DNA from: Thalassotalea nanhaiensis
Lineage (GTDB): Bacteria; Pseudomonadota; Gammaproteobacteria; Enterobacterales; Alteromonadaceae
NCBI RefSeq assembly: GCF_031583575.1
Contig: NZ_CP134146.1
Location: 1 to 64,000, forward strand
DNA: 64,000 bases
Direction of reading: 5' to 3'
Positions 39,813-48,594 of the stretch are shown here, piece after piece. Within the stretch, counting starts at the first letter, position 1. The number at the start of each line of letters is the position of its first letter. The notes under the pieces were generated by a model that made no database searches, was not told the DNA's origin, and saw only the letters and a list, made by a program, of their open reading frames with translations. The position numbers and the translations under genes are program-made.

Positions 39813-41261
39813 TCAGTGCCGAGGTTTTGAAGATTTACCTCTTGATGATTTGTGGCTAGAGCCCTTACTTGGTCTTGAATGCTGCTTAGAAGCACTATAA
39901 CTTGGTTTACTCGCTCTTTGCTTATATGCCTTTGAACTTTGTTTATTTGGTGCCTTCTTAGCCGTGTAAGAGTTCTTGTTAGATAAGTTCCTATTTTGTT
40001 TTGACGTAGCATTCACAGATGGCTTCTTACTTCTATCCGTATAAGTTTTTCTATAGTCATTCTTAGCGTGCTTGCTTTTGGTAATAGCGTTATTTCTATG
40101 ATTGGTATTTGCCACTTGCTTATTACTACTTTTATTCTGCTTGGTACGCACATTAGAACTATTAATTTTGTGCTTAACTTGCTGATGTTTAGTGCTTGTT
40201 ACTTTCTTCGTTTTATATTGTTTGTTATTAACATTTTGCACGCCTTTATATTTGTTTAAAGCCAGCAACTGTCTATCTTGTTTTCTCGATACATTTACTT
40301 GGTTTTTACTGGGTTTGTTACTGCTGTATTGTTTAGCAACTCGATCATTTTTATATGAAATACTCTTTCTATGTGACGGTTGATGCTGCCAGCGTTGGTA
40401 ACCTTTTGAGCTTTGCTTCGACGCATGTGGCTTACCCGTGCTGTAGTGCTTTTTACCACCACTATAATGCTTACTATGGCCGTGATGATGACTACTGTGA
40501 TGACGATGGTAATAAGAATGTGGGTGATGGTGCACTACTACATGATGATTACCCCAATGAAAACCACCGAAAAACCAACCCACTGAAATATGCACTGCTG
40601 TATGCCAATAAAATGGCGCAGGATATGCCGCATAATAGTGTGGCGAATAATATGATGGATAATGGGCCCAGTACACCGGAGGGTAACCCGACCAATACCA
40701 AGGTCCGTAAACTACACGGGCATCATAATAGGGTACATAAACTATTTGCGGATCAGCTGGAACAATAGCAATAGTGTTATCTTCTCTTGTGACACCTACG
40801 TTTTCCATTTGAGCTAAACTACCAGCGTTATCTGCCTTTTGTCGCAACGATTGAATACTGGCAAGTACTTGTTCTTCACTCGATAAAAAAGCGTCACCGA
40901 GTTGTCGAGTCCAAGTCAGTTCTTCGCTCATTTTGGTTAATATGCCATCAAAAGGTAACAACGCGACAACACTAGGGTCCCACTCCATGGATTCGCCTTT
41001 GTCCATCAACTCATTGTTAGATAGATTAGGGTTCTTAGATACCCATCGTTCAGCTTCTATTATTTCCAACGGGTAGGTTGCTGCAATAAGGATATGGGTT
41101 AATACGCTATCTGGATAAAGCGCTATTGGAGCTAACATTTGCTCTAATTCTGCCTGGCTGTATTCAACTGGTTTAGCATCACTAGCTGGCTGTTGCTCAG
41201 CAAAGCTAAGAGGCAAATTAAGCAAATAAATAAATGTAAACACTAACGTTAAATATTTCAT
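39813..41261 (-). CDS. DUF3300 domain-containing secreted protein
   Basis: This is a 482-residue exported protein of unknown function. It has a signal peptide (residues 1-21, ending SFA), a DUF3300 domain (about 33-260, with LEQMLAPIALYPDSVLTHIL and the repeated Tyr/Trp/Pro stretch around YVPYYDARVVYGPWYW), a His-rich segment (about 230-270) and a long basic Lys/Ser/Gln-rich low-complexity tail. The His cluster suggests metal binding, by inference. A TTCAG-N6-TTCAG box with a TATAAT lies 52-84 bases upstream of the start, pointing to control by the adjacent response regulator. Confidence 0.85.
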   Translation of the reverse strand: MKYLTLVFTFIYLLNLPLSFAEQQPASDAKPVEYSQAELEQMLAPIALYPDSVLTHILIAATYPLEIIEAERWVSKNPNLSNNELMDKGESMEWDPSVVALLPFDGILTKMSEELTWTRQLGDAFLSSEEQVLASIQSLRQKADNAGSLAQMENVGVTREDNTIAIVPADPQIVYVPYYDARVVYGPWYWSGYPPVYWAHYPSYYSPHYYAAYPAPFYWHTAVHISVGWFFGGFHWGNHHVVVHHHPHSYYHRHHSSHHHGHSKHYSGGKKHYSTGKPHASKQSSKGYQRWQHQPSHRKSISYKNDRVAKQYSSNKPSKNQVNVSRKQDRQLLALNKYKGVQNVNNKQYKTKKVTSTKHQQVKHKINSSNVRTKQNKSSNKQVANTNHRNNAITKSKHAKNDYRKTYTDRSKKPSVNATSKQNRNLSNKNSYTAKKAPNKQSSKAYKQRASKPSYSASKQHSRPSKGSSHKSSRGKSSKPRH

Positions 41262-41312
41262 TTTCCACCCTTAGCCAACTGTAGTGCGGCCAGTTTAGTT
41301 ATTAGAGTGGTT

Positions 41313-41345
41313 ATTATAAAAAAGTGAAACTGAACATGAGCTGAA
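41313..41345 (-). promoter_or_regulatory. Promoter of the DUF3300 gene with TTCAG direct-repeat box
   Basis: On the minus strand, TTCAG-CTCATG-TTCAG is followed by 11 bases and then TATAAT. The 11-base repeat period and the position next to the -10 box are what is expected for activation by an OmpR/PhoP-family regulator. The same arrangement is found at 43893-43925 and 43944-43976. Confidence 0.75.
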
Positions 41346-41435
41346 TGAAAATAGAAACGAAGAGCAGTTGGATTAGACTTGGTATTATATAAATGCAGTG
41401 ATGTTTAGGGGCTCGGTAATGAGCCCTAGTGGTTT

Positions 41436-42791
41436 TTATCGTTTGAACGTAATCGTAAATAAAGCACCGCCGAGCTCAGAGCTGGTCCCTATGGATAAAT
41501 TACCATGATAACTGGCCACTAAGTCGCGCACTATGGCGAGTCCTATACCGTGGCCTTGTTGATAGGTGTCAGCTCTAGTGCCACGTTTTAATATGTCTTC
41601 TTGCAACGCCTCACTTACGCCAGCTCCATCATCGGTTATCGTTAAAACAAGCTCTGTTTCACTTTGTGTAACCTGCAAACATATTGTTTTGTTTGCCGCC
41701 TTACAGGCATTGTCGAGTAAGTTACCCAAGATCTCAAACAGGTCACTTTCCTCACCATTAAATATCGCCTGTTCATCAATCGATAAATTAATACTCAGCT
41801 GCTTTTGTTGGTAAATTTTATGCAGACTGCTCACCAGCTTTGTCGCGATTGGGGATATTTTAATGCCAACATGCCAAGCAGTTTCGCCACCACTTTGCGC
41901 ACGTTTTAATTGGTGCTCTATGGTTTTATTCATTAGTGATAACTGTTGCAATGAGTTAGTGGTCAAATTTCCTTGGCTTTGCATGACAGCCAATGGGTTT
42001 TTTAAACTATGAGCCAGATCTGATAAAGCGTTGCGATAGCGTTTACGTTGGTTTTTTTGTGCTGTTAACAAGGTATTAAGTTGTTTAGCAACTCGGGCTA
42101 GCTCCAAAGGGTATTGCTGCTCAATTTTGTGCTGATTTCCATGTTCTACCTGGCTAAGTTCTTTTTGTAATTTACGTAATGGTCTTAAAGTAAATTTTAG
42201 CCAAACAAACTGCAATATTAATAATACCGCCATAATAAACCCTAACCATGACCACAATGTTTGCTGGAACTTAGCGACCATTTTGGCAAAATCAGATTGA
42301 TCTTTAGCGATGTGCAAGGTTACGGTGAAAGCTTGTTGTTGTTCGATGAAACTTACCGTGAAGCTGTACAACAAGTGCTTCTTGTTATCGATAATTTGTT
42401 TACTGAAACGACTCTCACCAACAGCCGGGGTTGGCAAGTTATTAGGCACAGTTAAGCCTAAAAATGATGGTGAAGACCATAAAGTATTTTGTTTATCAAA
42501 GTCAGCTTTGATCATAAGTGCATATAAACCAGAGCCGCTCGCATTAAATTGATTATTGAGTAGTTGTTCAGGCATTTGCAGTTGCTGATCATCAACTTCA
42601 GCGAGTGCTAAAATTGAATAACTACTGGCGATAAGCTCATTTTTAATGGAGTTTTGCACTTGCTCGGTAAAGGCATTGTTTAAGATAATGGCAATGCTTG
42701 GCAGAATAATTAAAATCATTAATAATGCCGACACCATAACCCGCGCCTTCAGGGAGTTAAACCAATCTTTGATTTGAGTTATCAAAGCCAC
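41436..42791 (-). CDS. Sensor histidine kinase, PhoQ-like
   Basis: This is a 451-residue membrane kinase. Membrane segments are at about residues 17-40 and 179-199, bounding a periplasmic sensor region, then a HAMP-like linker. The phosphoacceptor is His261 in LSDLAHSLKNPLAVMQ, which resembles PhoQ (THSLKTPLAVLQS). The ATPase domain has NLLDNACKA, DDGAGVSE and GHGIGLAIVRDL. It is the last gene of PepSY-regulator-kinase, 3 bases after the regulator. The signal is unknown. Confidence 0.88.
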   Translation of the reverse strand: MALITQIKDWFNSLKARVMVSALLMILIILPSIAIILNNAFTEQVQNSIKNELIASSYSILALAEVDDQQLQMPEQLLNNQFNASGSGLYALMIKADFDKQNTLWSSPSFLGLTVPNNLPTPAVGESRFSKQIIDNKKHLLYSFTVSFIEQQQAFTVTLHIAKDQSDFAKMVAKFQQTLWSWLGFIMAVLLILQFVWLKFTLRPLRKLQKELSQVEHGNQHKIEQQYPLELARVAKQLNTLLTAQKNQRKRYRNALSDLAHSLKNPLAVMQSQGNLTTNSLQQLSLMNKTIEHQLKRAQSGGETAWHVGIKISPIATKLVSSLHKIYQQKQLSINLSIDEQAIFNGEESDLFEILGNLLDNACKAANKTICLQVTQSETELVLTITDDGAGVSEALQEDILKRGTRADTYQQGHGIGLAIVRDLVASYHGNLSIGTSSELGGALFTITFKR

Positions 42792-42794
42792 AAG

Positions 42795-43478
42795 TTAAGT
42801 CTCACTTTGTAGAGGTTTAAGCTTATATCCTTGACCGCGTAGTGTTTCAATAAAGTCGTATTCGCTCGTTGGATCCAACTTTTTGCGCAACCGGCGCACA
42901 AATACTTCAATTACATTAGAATCAAGATCAAAGTCTTCGTTATAAATATGTTCAGTAAGCTCAGCCTTTGATTTAACCTCACCTAAATGCAACATTAAAT
43001 ATTCAAGAAGGCGATACTCTGAGCTGCTTAAATTTACTGCTTGGTGATTGACCTCAACCTGCATACTTTTGGTATTAATGCTAAGTGGACCGTTATAAAT
43101 TATTGGACTTGCTTGGCCAGCGCTGCGTCTGATTAATGCATTTAATCTTGCTAAAAGTTCTTCTACCTGGAAAGGTTTTGCTAAGTAATCGTCTGCACCG
43201 GCATCGAGGCCTGTTACCTTATCTTGCCAGTGATCACGCGCGGTTAGAATTAAAATGGGAAATTTAATATCTTTCTCGCGGAGCGATTTAATTAAACTAA
43301 TGCCATCTATTTTAGGTAAGCCGACGTCGATAATTGCCGCGTCGTACGGGTACTCTGTCCCTTGAAATAAACCTATTTCACCATCAGATGCAACATCCAC
43401 AGAAAAGTTGGCAAGTTGTAAATGATTTTGTAATTGGCTCTGCAGTTGTAAGTCGTCTTCAACGATAAGTAAGCGCAT
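42795..43478 (-). CDS. OmpR/PhoP-family response regulator
   Basis: This is a 227-residue two-domain regulator with a receiver domain (acidic pocket ED at 7-9, phospho-acceptor Asp51 in IIDVGLP, Lys in YLAKPF) and a C-terminal winged-helix domain (SSSEYRLLEYLMLH, VIEVFVRRLRKKLDP, ETLRGQGYKL). It resembles PhoP. It sits between a PepSY gene and the kinase gene, 3 bases from each. Three nearby promoters share a direct-repeat box that is its likely target. Confidence 0.92.
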   Translation of the reverse strand: MRLLIVEDDLQLQSQLQNHLQLANFSVDVASDGEIGLFQGTEYPYDAAIIDVGLPKIDGISLIKSLREKDIKFPILILTARDHWQDKVTGLDAGADDYLAKPFQVEELLARLNALIRRSAGQASPIIYNGPLSINTKSMQVEVNHQAVNLSSSEYRLLEYLMLHLGEVKSKAELTEHIYNEDFDLDSNVIEVFVRRLRKKLDPTSEYDFIETLRGQGYKLKPLQSET

Positions 43479-43481
43479 TGA

Positions 43482-43790
43482 TCATCCTTTTATTTTTCCA
43501 GTTTTTGCATTCACATAAACCGAAACAATTTGGCCATCATCTTTAAGTAATTTAACTTTGTAGGCTTGTTGGCCCTTCACTGCTTTTACACTAAGTACTT
43601 TACCGCCCATTCGCGACTTTACTAATTTTGCTGCCTGCTGTTTATTCGCAACTTTAAGTGCTGCGCTGTTGTAAGGAGCATATTCAAAATATTGTGATTT
43701 GGCTAAAGGACTATTTAACTTGGCCATAGAACATGGCGAAGTCATTACTCCAATACTAAATAAGCACAACACAATACATTTCATTCGCAA
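43482..43790 (-). CDS. PepSY domain-containing periplasmic protein
   Basis: This is a 102-residue protein with a signal peptide (residues 1-23) and a PepSY-like domain (AAKLVKSRMGGKVLSVKAV, YKVKLLKDDGQIVSVYVNAKTG). PepSY proteins beside two-component systems often act as periplasmic modulators. It is the first gene of the operon with the response regulator and kinase, and its promoter carries the shared TTCAG box. Confidence 0.85.
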   Translation of the reverse strand: MRMKCIVLCLFSIGVMTSPCSMAKLNSPLAKSQYFEYAPYNSAALKVANKQQAAKLVKSRMGGKVLSVKAVKGQQAYKVKLLKDDGQIVSVYVNAKTGKIKG

Positions 43791-43892
43791 ACCTTAAACA
43801 ATAGTCATAATCCAGCCCTAATCTATAAGCCAGTGTAAAAGATTGAATCAGTTAAATAAACCAAGATTTAGTTAATTCATATTTTCCTGATC

Positions 43893-43925
43893 AGAATAAA
43901 TTTTGTAAGCTGAATATACGCTGAA
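43893..43925 (-). promoter_or_regulatory. Autoregulatory promoter box of the PepSY-regulator-kinase operon
   Basis: On the minus strand, TTCAG-CGTATA-TTCAG is followed by exactly 11 bases and the -10-like TATTCT. The spacing is identical to the boxes at 41313-41345 and 43944-43976. Confidence 0.7.
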
Positions 43926-43943
43926 CAAAAAATTAAAATCCTG

Positions 43944-43976
43944 TTCAGCTAATGTTCAGTTAGGTTGCGCTTTAAT
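43944..43976 (+). promoter_or_regulatory. Promoter box of the anchored-protein gene
   Basis: TTCAG-CTAATG-TTCAG is followed by 11 bases and TTTAAT. It lies 36 bases before the chosen start of the downstream gene and differs from the DUF3300 box by one base in the 17-base core. Confidence 0.75.
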
Positions 43977-44011
43977 AACCCTACAAAGTGAAAAACCAGC
44001 AGGTGACTAAC

Positions 44012-44887
44012 ATGAACATTCCAGAAAGATTTACCTTTGTAGATAAATTTTTATTATCTACCTTAGCCGTTTTACTATTTCTATTAGCGATTCAAATAAT
44101 AATGGTTTTATTTGGGTTTAATAAAGCTCATGCACAGGAGCAAGCACCGCTAGTTGCTTTGAAGACCGTTTCATTTGGCCAAAATAAGCAATTATTCACT
44201 GAACAAGATAAATTAAACTTCATTGAACAAAGCCGTAGCCAGGGCTTTAGCGATCAAGATATTGGCAAGGCAAGTAATATAACGCGTAAACAACGGCTTA
44301 ATGAAAATGATGCAAGTAAGCAGACACTGGCTAGTAAGTCTGTAACTATGGCAAGCACGAACAGCAGTTATTACAATCATTCGTTCACCATTTATGATGC
44401 TCAAAGTTATTTATTTGATGACTTTGATGAGGACGGTTTTTACCAATCCTTTAGTGTGGTTTTCGATGCTGATGTGATCAGTAATATTTATAATGAAAGG
44501 GCAGATGTTTATGCCGAACTTTATTTGAGTATTGATGGCGGCCCTTGGACTCACTATTATACTACCGACATATTTACCATTGTTGGTGAAAATATTGATG
44601 ATGAATATGAAGTCGTAACATCGCTTTATGAGGGATACTACACGGACCATTACGATGTGCTAATTGACTTATATGAAGTTGGTTATCCAGGTTTGGTGGC
44701 AACATTCAGCTCTGATGACAGCGATGCTTTATATGCTCTGCCTTTGGAAAGCGATGAACATGACATTTACTACGATGATCATTATTATGATGACCATCAT
44801 CACCATAGTGGTAGTGCCGGATTTTTAGGTTTAATTACTATGCTGATTATTTTCTTTGTACGAAAAACACGTCACATCGCGTTGTAA
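44012..44887 (+). CDS. Choice-of-anchor H-like surface protein
   Basis: This is a 291-residue exported protein. The ATG at 44012 is chosen for its AGCAGGTG ribosome binding site. A GTG at 43988 is also in frame. A hydrophobic segment (residues 13-36) ending HAQ serves as signal sequence. The middle is rich in Asp, Tyr and Ser. An Asp/His/Tyr cluster precedes the tail SGSAGFLGLITMLIIFF-VRKTR, which has the layout of GlyGly-CTERM sorting tails. It resembles the choice-of-anchor H family, a call made from memory. It probably belongs to the regulon of the adjacent two-component system. Confidence 0.65.
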   Translation: MNIPERFTFVDKFLLSTLAVLLFLLAIQIIMVLFGFNKAHAQEQAPLVALKTVSFGQNKQLFTEQDKLNFIEQSRSQGFSDQDIGKASNITRKQRLNENDASKQTLASKSVTMASTNSSYYNHSFTIYDAQSYLFDDFDEDGFYQSFSVVFDADVISNIYNERADVYAELYLSIDGGPWTHYYTTDIFTIVGENIDDEYEVVTSLYEGYYTDHYDVLIDLYEVGYPGLVATFSSDDSDALYALPLESDEHDIYYDDHYYDDHHHHSGSAGFLGLITMLIIFFVRKTRHIAL

Positions 44888-44892
44888 AAATC

Positions 44893-44929
44893 AGCACTAA
44901 TTACCAATAAAGTTATGGTAATCAGTGCT
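44893..44929. terminator. Hairpin between convergent genes
   Basis: AGCACTAATTACCA and TGGTAATCAGTGCT form a 14-bp stem with one mismatch around ATAAAGTTA. It lies between the anchored-protein gene and aas. The flanking T run is weak. Confidence 0.7.
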
Positions 44930-44939
44930 ATTAATTTAT

Positions 44940-47900
44940 TTAAGCAAAGCTTAATGCCAATTTTTTCGCCCCGGCAAAGTCAGATTTGCCACTTCCCAAT
45001 TTAGGTACCTGTGTCACTTGATAAACCTGTGCTGGTATCATCAGCGGATTACAGTTGTTATTAAGTAACTCTTGCCTCAGCTGTTTTTCGCTAATATCTG
45101 CCGTGGTTAATATCACTATCTTTTCACCTTTCTTGGGATCCGCCAGATTAACCGCTAAAAAATCACCTAAATCGTCATGAATAACTTTATTAACCTCTTG
45201 TTCTACCGCTTGTAAACTGATCATCTCGCCACCAATTTTAGCAAACCGTGAGTAGCGATCTACAACCGTTAAGAAACCGTCTTTATCAAGGTAGCCTTTA
45301 TCGCCGGTTTTGTACCAGCGACGGTTATCTATGTTCACAATGACTTGCTCTGTTTTTTCATCATCATTTAAATACCCCAACATTAATTGGCTACCAGAAA
45401 TTAATATTAACCCCTGTTCTCCCGTAGCAAGCGTTTGCATGCTGATAGGGTCAACAATTCTAAAAGAGCAACCAGGTAAGGGCATACCAACAGAGCCAAT
45501 TTTGCTTCCTGACTGCACCCTTAAATCATTAGGATCGAGCTGATCAGGAATATTTACACTGGCAACAGGTGTTGTTTCAGTAGCCCCATAACCTTCATAA
45601 ATTGTTTTATTAAACTTATCTTTAAAGCGTTGGCGAGTATCTTCAGGCAGCTTTTCAGCACCAGCAACCACCAGTCGTAAACTATCTAACATCAAAGGGT
45701 TAATTTTACGATTTAATGTATATAGTCTTAAAAACGTAGCCGTGGCGCAAAGCAGTGTCGCCTTATTTTTGGCGATTGCTTTGGCGATATTGAGTGCGTC
45801 CGTTGGGTCTGGATGACAAACCACAGGTATCCCTTCAATTAATGGCATAAAGGTGGTTACGGTTAAGCCAAACGAATGAAATGGTGGTAATGATCCCATA
45901 ACCACATCCTTATCATTGGTTCTTAGCACATCACTGATTTGTTTAATGTTTGCAGAAAAGTTTTTATGACTTAACACGATGCCTTTTGGCGTGCCTTCGC
46001 TACCACTTGAAAATAAAATACATGCAGGAGCGTTTACATCTACGGGCTTACCAAAAACACGATAAAATGCCTTCGCCGGTAATAAAAAGCTGGCAATCGA
46101 GGCGCAGGTATAGCGTATTTTTGACAGCTGCTCTTTAACATCTTCCATATAAACTATATTGACATTCGCGAGCATTTTTTCGCAATCAATGCCTTTGTTT
46201 TGCAATTTTTGAATAAACTTCTTCGAGCTGAACACGGTTGTGATTTGAGCGTTTTCAATGCCAGAACATACGGCATCAACACTGGTAGAGTAGTTCAGAT
46301 TTACTGCCGTTTGACCATTGAGCAACACGGCATTGTTAGCGATAATTGCGGCACTGCTTGCCGGCAGCATAAGACCGATATTTTGAGATTTATCTAACTG
46401 GTTAATTTTGGCTGCGAATGCCGCAGTGGCCGCCAATAACTGTCTATTGGAAACACGAGTTCCTGCAGTGTCTTTAACAGCTAATGACATTAAATTTTGT
46501 TTAGCAGATTTTATCCAAGCTAAAGGCAATGGATCAGCGTGGCTGGTTTGGTATTCCCAGGCATTAAATGCTAATTCAAACACTTTTTGCTTCAATTCGC
46601 TTGCAGGTGTTTCCATCGCTAATGGCGTACCAAAACAAATGGAAACGTCTCTACGCAAACCTTGTTGGGTATTTTCACGCAACTTACTACTTTTGGCTCG
46701 CGATAAACGACTGCCCCATAAACCATGCAGGTAGAATGGCACTATTACGCCATTTACATCATCTACAACGCGTTCATAGCCTGTTCTAAACACACCAAGA
46801 GCACCGGTGCGGCTTATTGCTCCTTCGGGAAATAAACATACAACTTCGCCATCTTTTAACGCCTGATTAACCAACGCCAATGATTCTGTGCTGTTACCTT
46901 CACTAATTGGAATAGCTCCAAAAAATTTAACGATGGGTTTTAGGTACCAACGATTATAAATGCTGCGTAGCATGACAAAACGAACTTTTCGAGGGCATGC
47001 CATTTGTACAATTAAACCATCAATCCAACTTATATGATTACCAAGCAATAACAAGCCATCATTAGCCGGTAAATTTTCAAAACCAAGCACTTGCAGCTTG
47101 TAACGGCGCTGCATAATAAACGAGGTAACAATTCGAATTAACGAGTGTGGTAATTGGTATACCGTATACAAGGCACCGGTTAACGCTAATGCCATCAACA
47201 CATAAAAAATATCGGTACTGCTCATGCCATAAGAAACTAAGGCAATAGTCGCGATTAAAAAGCTCAACATGGCTACATTTTGTACCCAATTATTGCCGGC
47301 CAATACGGTGCCTAACTCATCTTCTTTAGCCGTGTATTGAATTAACGAATTTAACGGCACAATAAACAGGCCGCCACTAATACCTAAACCGAGGAACGTA
47401 AACGCCATAGTGATACTGGAATCAAGAGAGGCGATATTGCCAAGTAATAAAGCAAAACTGATGGCCGCAATTGGAATAATACCTAGTTCAATATGATCTT
47501 TTGATATTCGAGCAGCAAACAGTGACCCCATTACAATGCCAATGCCGGTACTGGCCATAATGCCTTGGATGATTAAGGTGTTATTTTCAGATAATACTTC
47601 TTTGGCAAAAGCAGGAAATGTTGCCAGCATTACTTGTGACACTGACCAGAACATGGATAAACCGACAATTGATAACCAAATAATTCGATTACTGAAAATC
47701 TTTTTCAAATTACTTCCCAGGTACTGGCCTTTGATGTAAGTTTTGGTAGAAAAAGTCATGCTATTATCAATAGGCTTAGTGTCTTTAAGCTGACACGAGA
47801 ACCACCACTCGAGTACCGATAAAGCGACCATTACCCAGCCTAAAATCACTACGCCTTGTAAAATAACGCCGCTGTCTGTTAACTCAACTCCCGCCAGTAA

Positions 47901-48392
47901 CAGTTCAAAAAATGCTGAAAATACAAAGGTACCTAATAATATTGACACTATGGTAACGGCCTGCACTAACGCATTACCTTGGGCTAAATGGTCAACACCA
48001 ATTAACTCCTTTAAATAACCGTATTTTGCCGGTGAGTAAATGGCAGATTGGATACCCATTAATAGGGTTAAGGCGAAGGCGCCAAGAAACCATCCTTGGT
48101 AGTAACATAGGGTGATCAATAAGGTTGCAACAATGGCCACCAAAGCACTATTACGCATAACCTTGGGTTTAGGATATTTGTCAGCTAAGTAACCTGAAGG
48201 AGAAAATAAGAAGATAAACGGCAATAATATTAATGCATTTAATACCGCGGTTAAAACTATTTGAATGTCGCCATCGTAAATTTTGAACACGGTATTTTGC
48301 ACAATAATTTTGTGTCCTAAATCAACAAAGGCATTAATAAATACCATGGCGATATAGGCGAAAAACCCTTTAAAAGTGAATAACTGTTTCAT
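44940..48392 (-). CDS. aas: LplT-Aas fusion: lysophospholipid transporter, acyltransferase and acyl-ACP synthetase
   Basis: This is a 1150-residue inner-membrane protein that joins the two E. coli proteins LplT and Aas. Residues 1-400 form a 12-segment MFS transporter of the LplT type. Residues 430-640 are a PlsC-like acyltransferase (HX4D motif in GNHISWIDGL, then FPEGAISRTG). Residues 660-1150 are an AMP-forming acyl-ACP synthetase (FSSGSEGTPKGIVLSHKN, YGATETTPVASV, YKTGDKGYLD). Known Aas re-acylates 2-acyl-lysophosphatidylethanolamine flipped inward by LplT. The fusion should couple both steps. Monocistronic, divergent from the XRE gene. Confidence 0.9.
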   Translation of the reverse strand: MKQLFTFKGFFAYIAMVFINAFVDLGHKIIVQNTVFKIYDGDIQIVLTAVLNALILLPFIFLFSPSGYLADKYPKPKVMRNSALVAIVATLLITLCYYQGWFLGAFALTLLMGIQSAIYSPAKYGYLKELIGVDHLAQGNALVQAVTIVSILLGTFVFSAFFELLLAGVELTDSGVILQGVVILGWVMVALSVLEWWFSCQLKDTKPIDNSMTFSTKTYIKGQYLGSNLKKIFSNRIIWLSIVGLSMFWSVSQVMLATFPAFAKEVLSENNTLIIQGIMASTGIGIVMGSLFAARISKDHIELGIIPIAAISFALLLGNIASLDSSITMAFTFLGLGISGGLFIVPLNSLIQYTAKEDELGTVLAGNNWVQNVAMLSFLIATIALVSYGMSSTDIFYVLMALALTGALYTVYQLPHSLIRIVTSFIMQRRYKLQVLGFENLPANDGLLLLGNHISWIDGLIVQMACPRKVRFVMLRSIYNRWYLKPIVKFFGAIPISEGNSTESLALVNQALKDGEVVCLFPEGAISRTGALGVFRTGYERVVDDVNGVIVPFYLHGLWGSRLSRAKSSKLRENTQQGLRRDVSICFGTPLAMETPASELKQKVFELAFNAWEYQTSHADPLPLAWIKSAKQNLMSLAVKDTAGTRVSNRQLLAATAAFAAKINQLDKSQNIGLMLPASSAAIIANNAVLLNGQTAVNLNYSTSVDAVCSGIENAQITTVFSSKKFIQKLQNKGIDCEKMLANVNIVYMEDVKEQLSKIRYTCASIASFLLPAKAFYRVFGKPVDVNAPACILFSSGSEGTPKGIVLSHKNFSANIKQISDVLRTNDKDVVMGSLPPFHSFGLTVTTFMPLIEGIPVVCHPDPTDALNIAKAIAKNKATLLCATATFLRLYTLNRKINPLMLDSLRLVVAGAEKLPEDTRQRFKDKFNKTIYEGYGATETTPVASVNIPDQLDPNDLRVQSGSKIGSVGMPLPGCSFRIVDPISMQTLATGEQGLILISGSQLMLGYLNDDEKTEQVIVNIDNRRWYKTGDKGYLDKDGFLTVVDRYSRFAKIGGEMISLQAVEQEVNKVIHDDLGDFLAVNLADPKKGEKIVILTTADISEKQLRQELLNNNCNPLMIPAQVYQVTQVPKLGSGKSDFAGAKKLALSFA

Positions 48393-48518
48393 AATGTCCT
48401 TTGATTTATACCAATCCGTTTAATGATCACATCATTATGAGAACAGGTATTACTGGTTTGTTACACGTGGCGCTAGTGTGTATTTTGTTGTTATATTTTT
48501 CTACCAATAATTTAAGTG

Positions 48519-48557
48519 TTGCAATATATTCGCCTTAAGGTATAAATATTTAATACC
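48519..48557 (+). promoter_or_regulatory. Promoter and candidate operator of the XRE regulator gene
   Basis: TTGCAA and TATAAA, 16 bases apart, form a plausible promoter. The inverted repeat GGTAT-N9-ATACC (48539-48557) covers its -10 element. A near-identical repeat occurs after the regulator gene at 49390-49408, so autorepression is likely. Confidence 0.6.
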
Positions 48558-48594
48558 ATGAAGAATATTTAACCAACAATAATTAGATTACCCT

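Noticed and set aside
40355-40768. 137-codon frame on the plus strand inside the DUF3300 gene
   Set aside because: It lies opposite the His/Tyr-rich region, whose biased composition keeps the other strand open. It has no start signal or family resemblance.
48459-48474. Third parS-like site (TGTTACACGTGGCGCT)
   Set aside because: Only the left half matches. At least four positions differ from the consensus, so it is not called.
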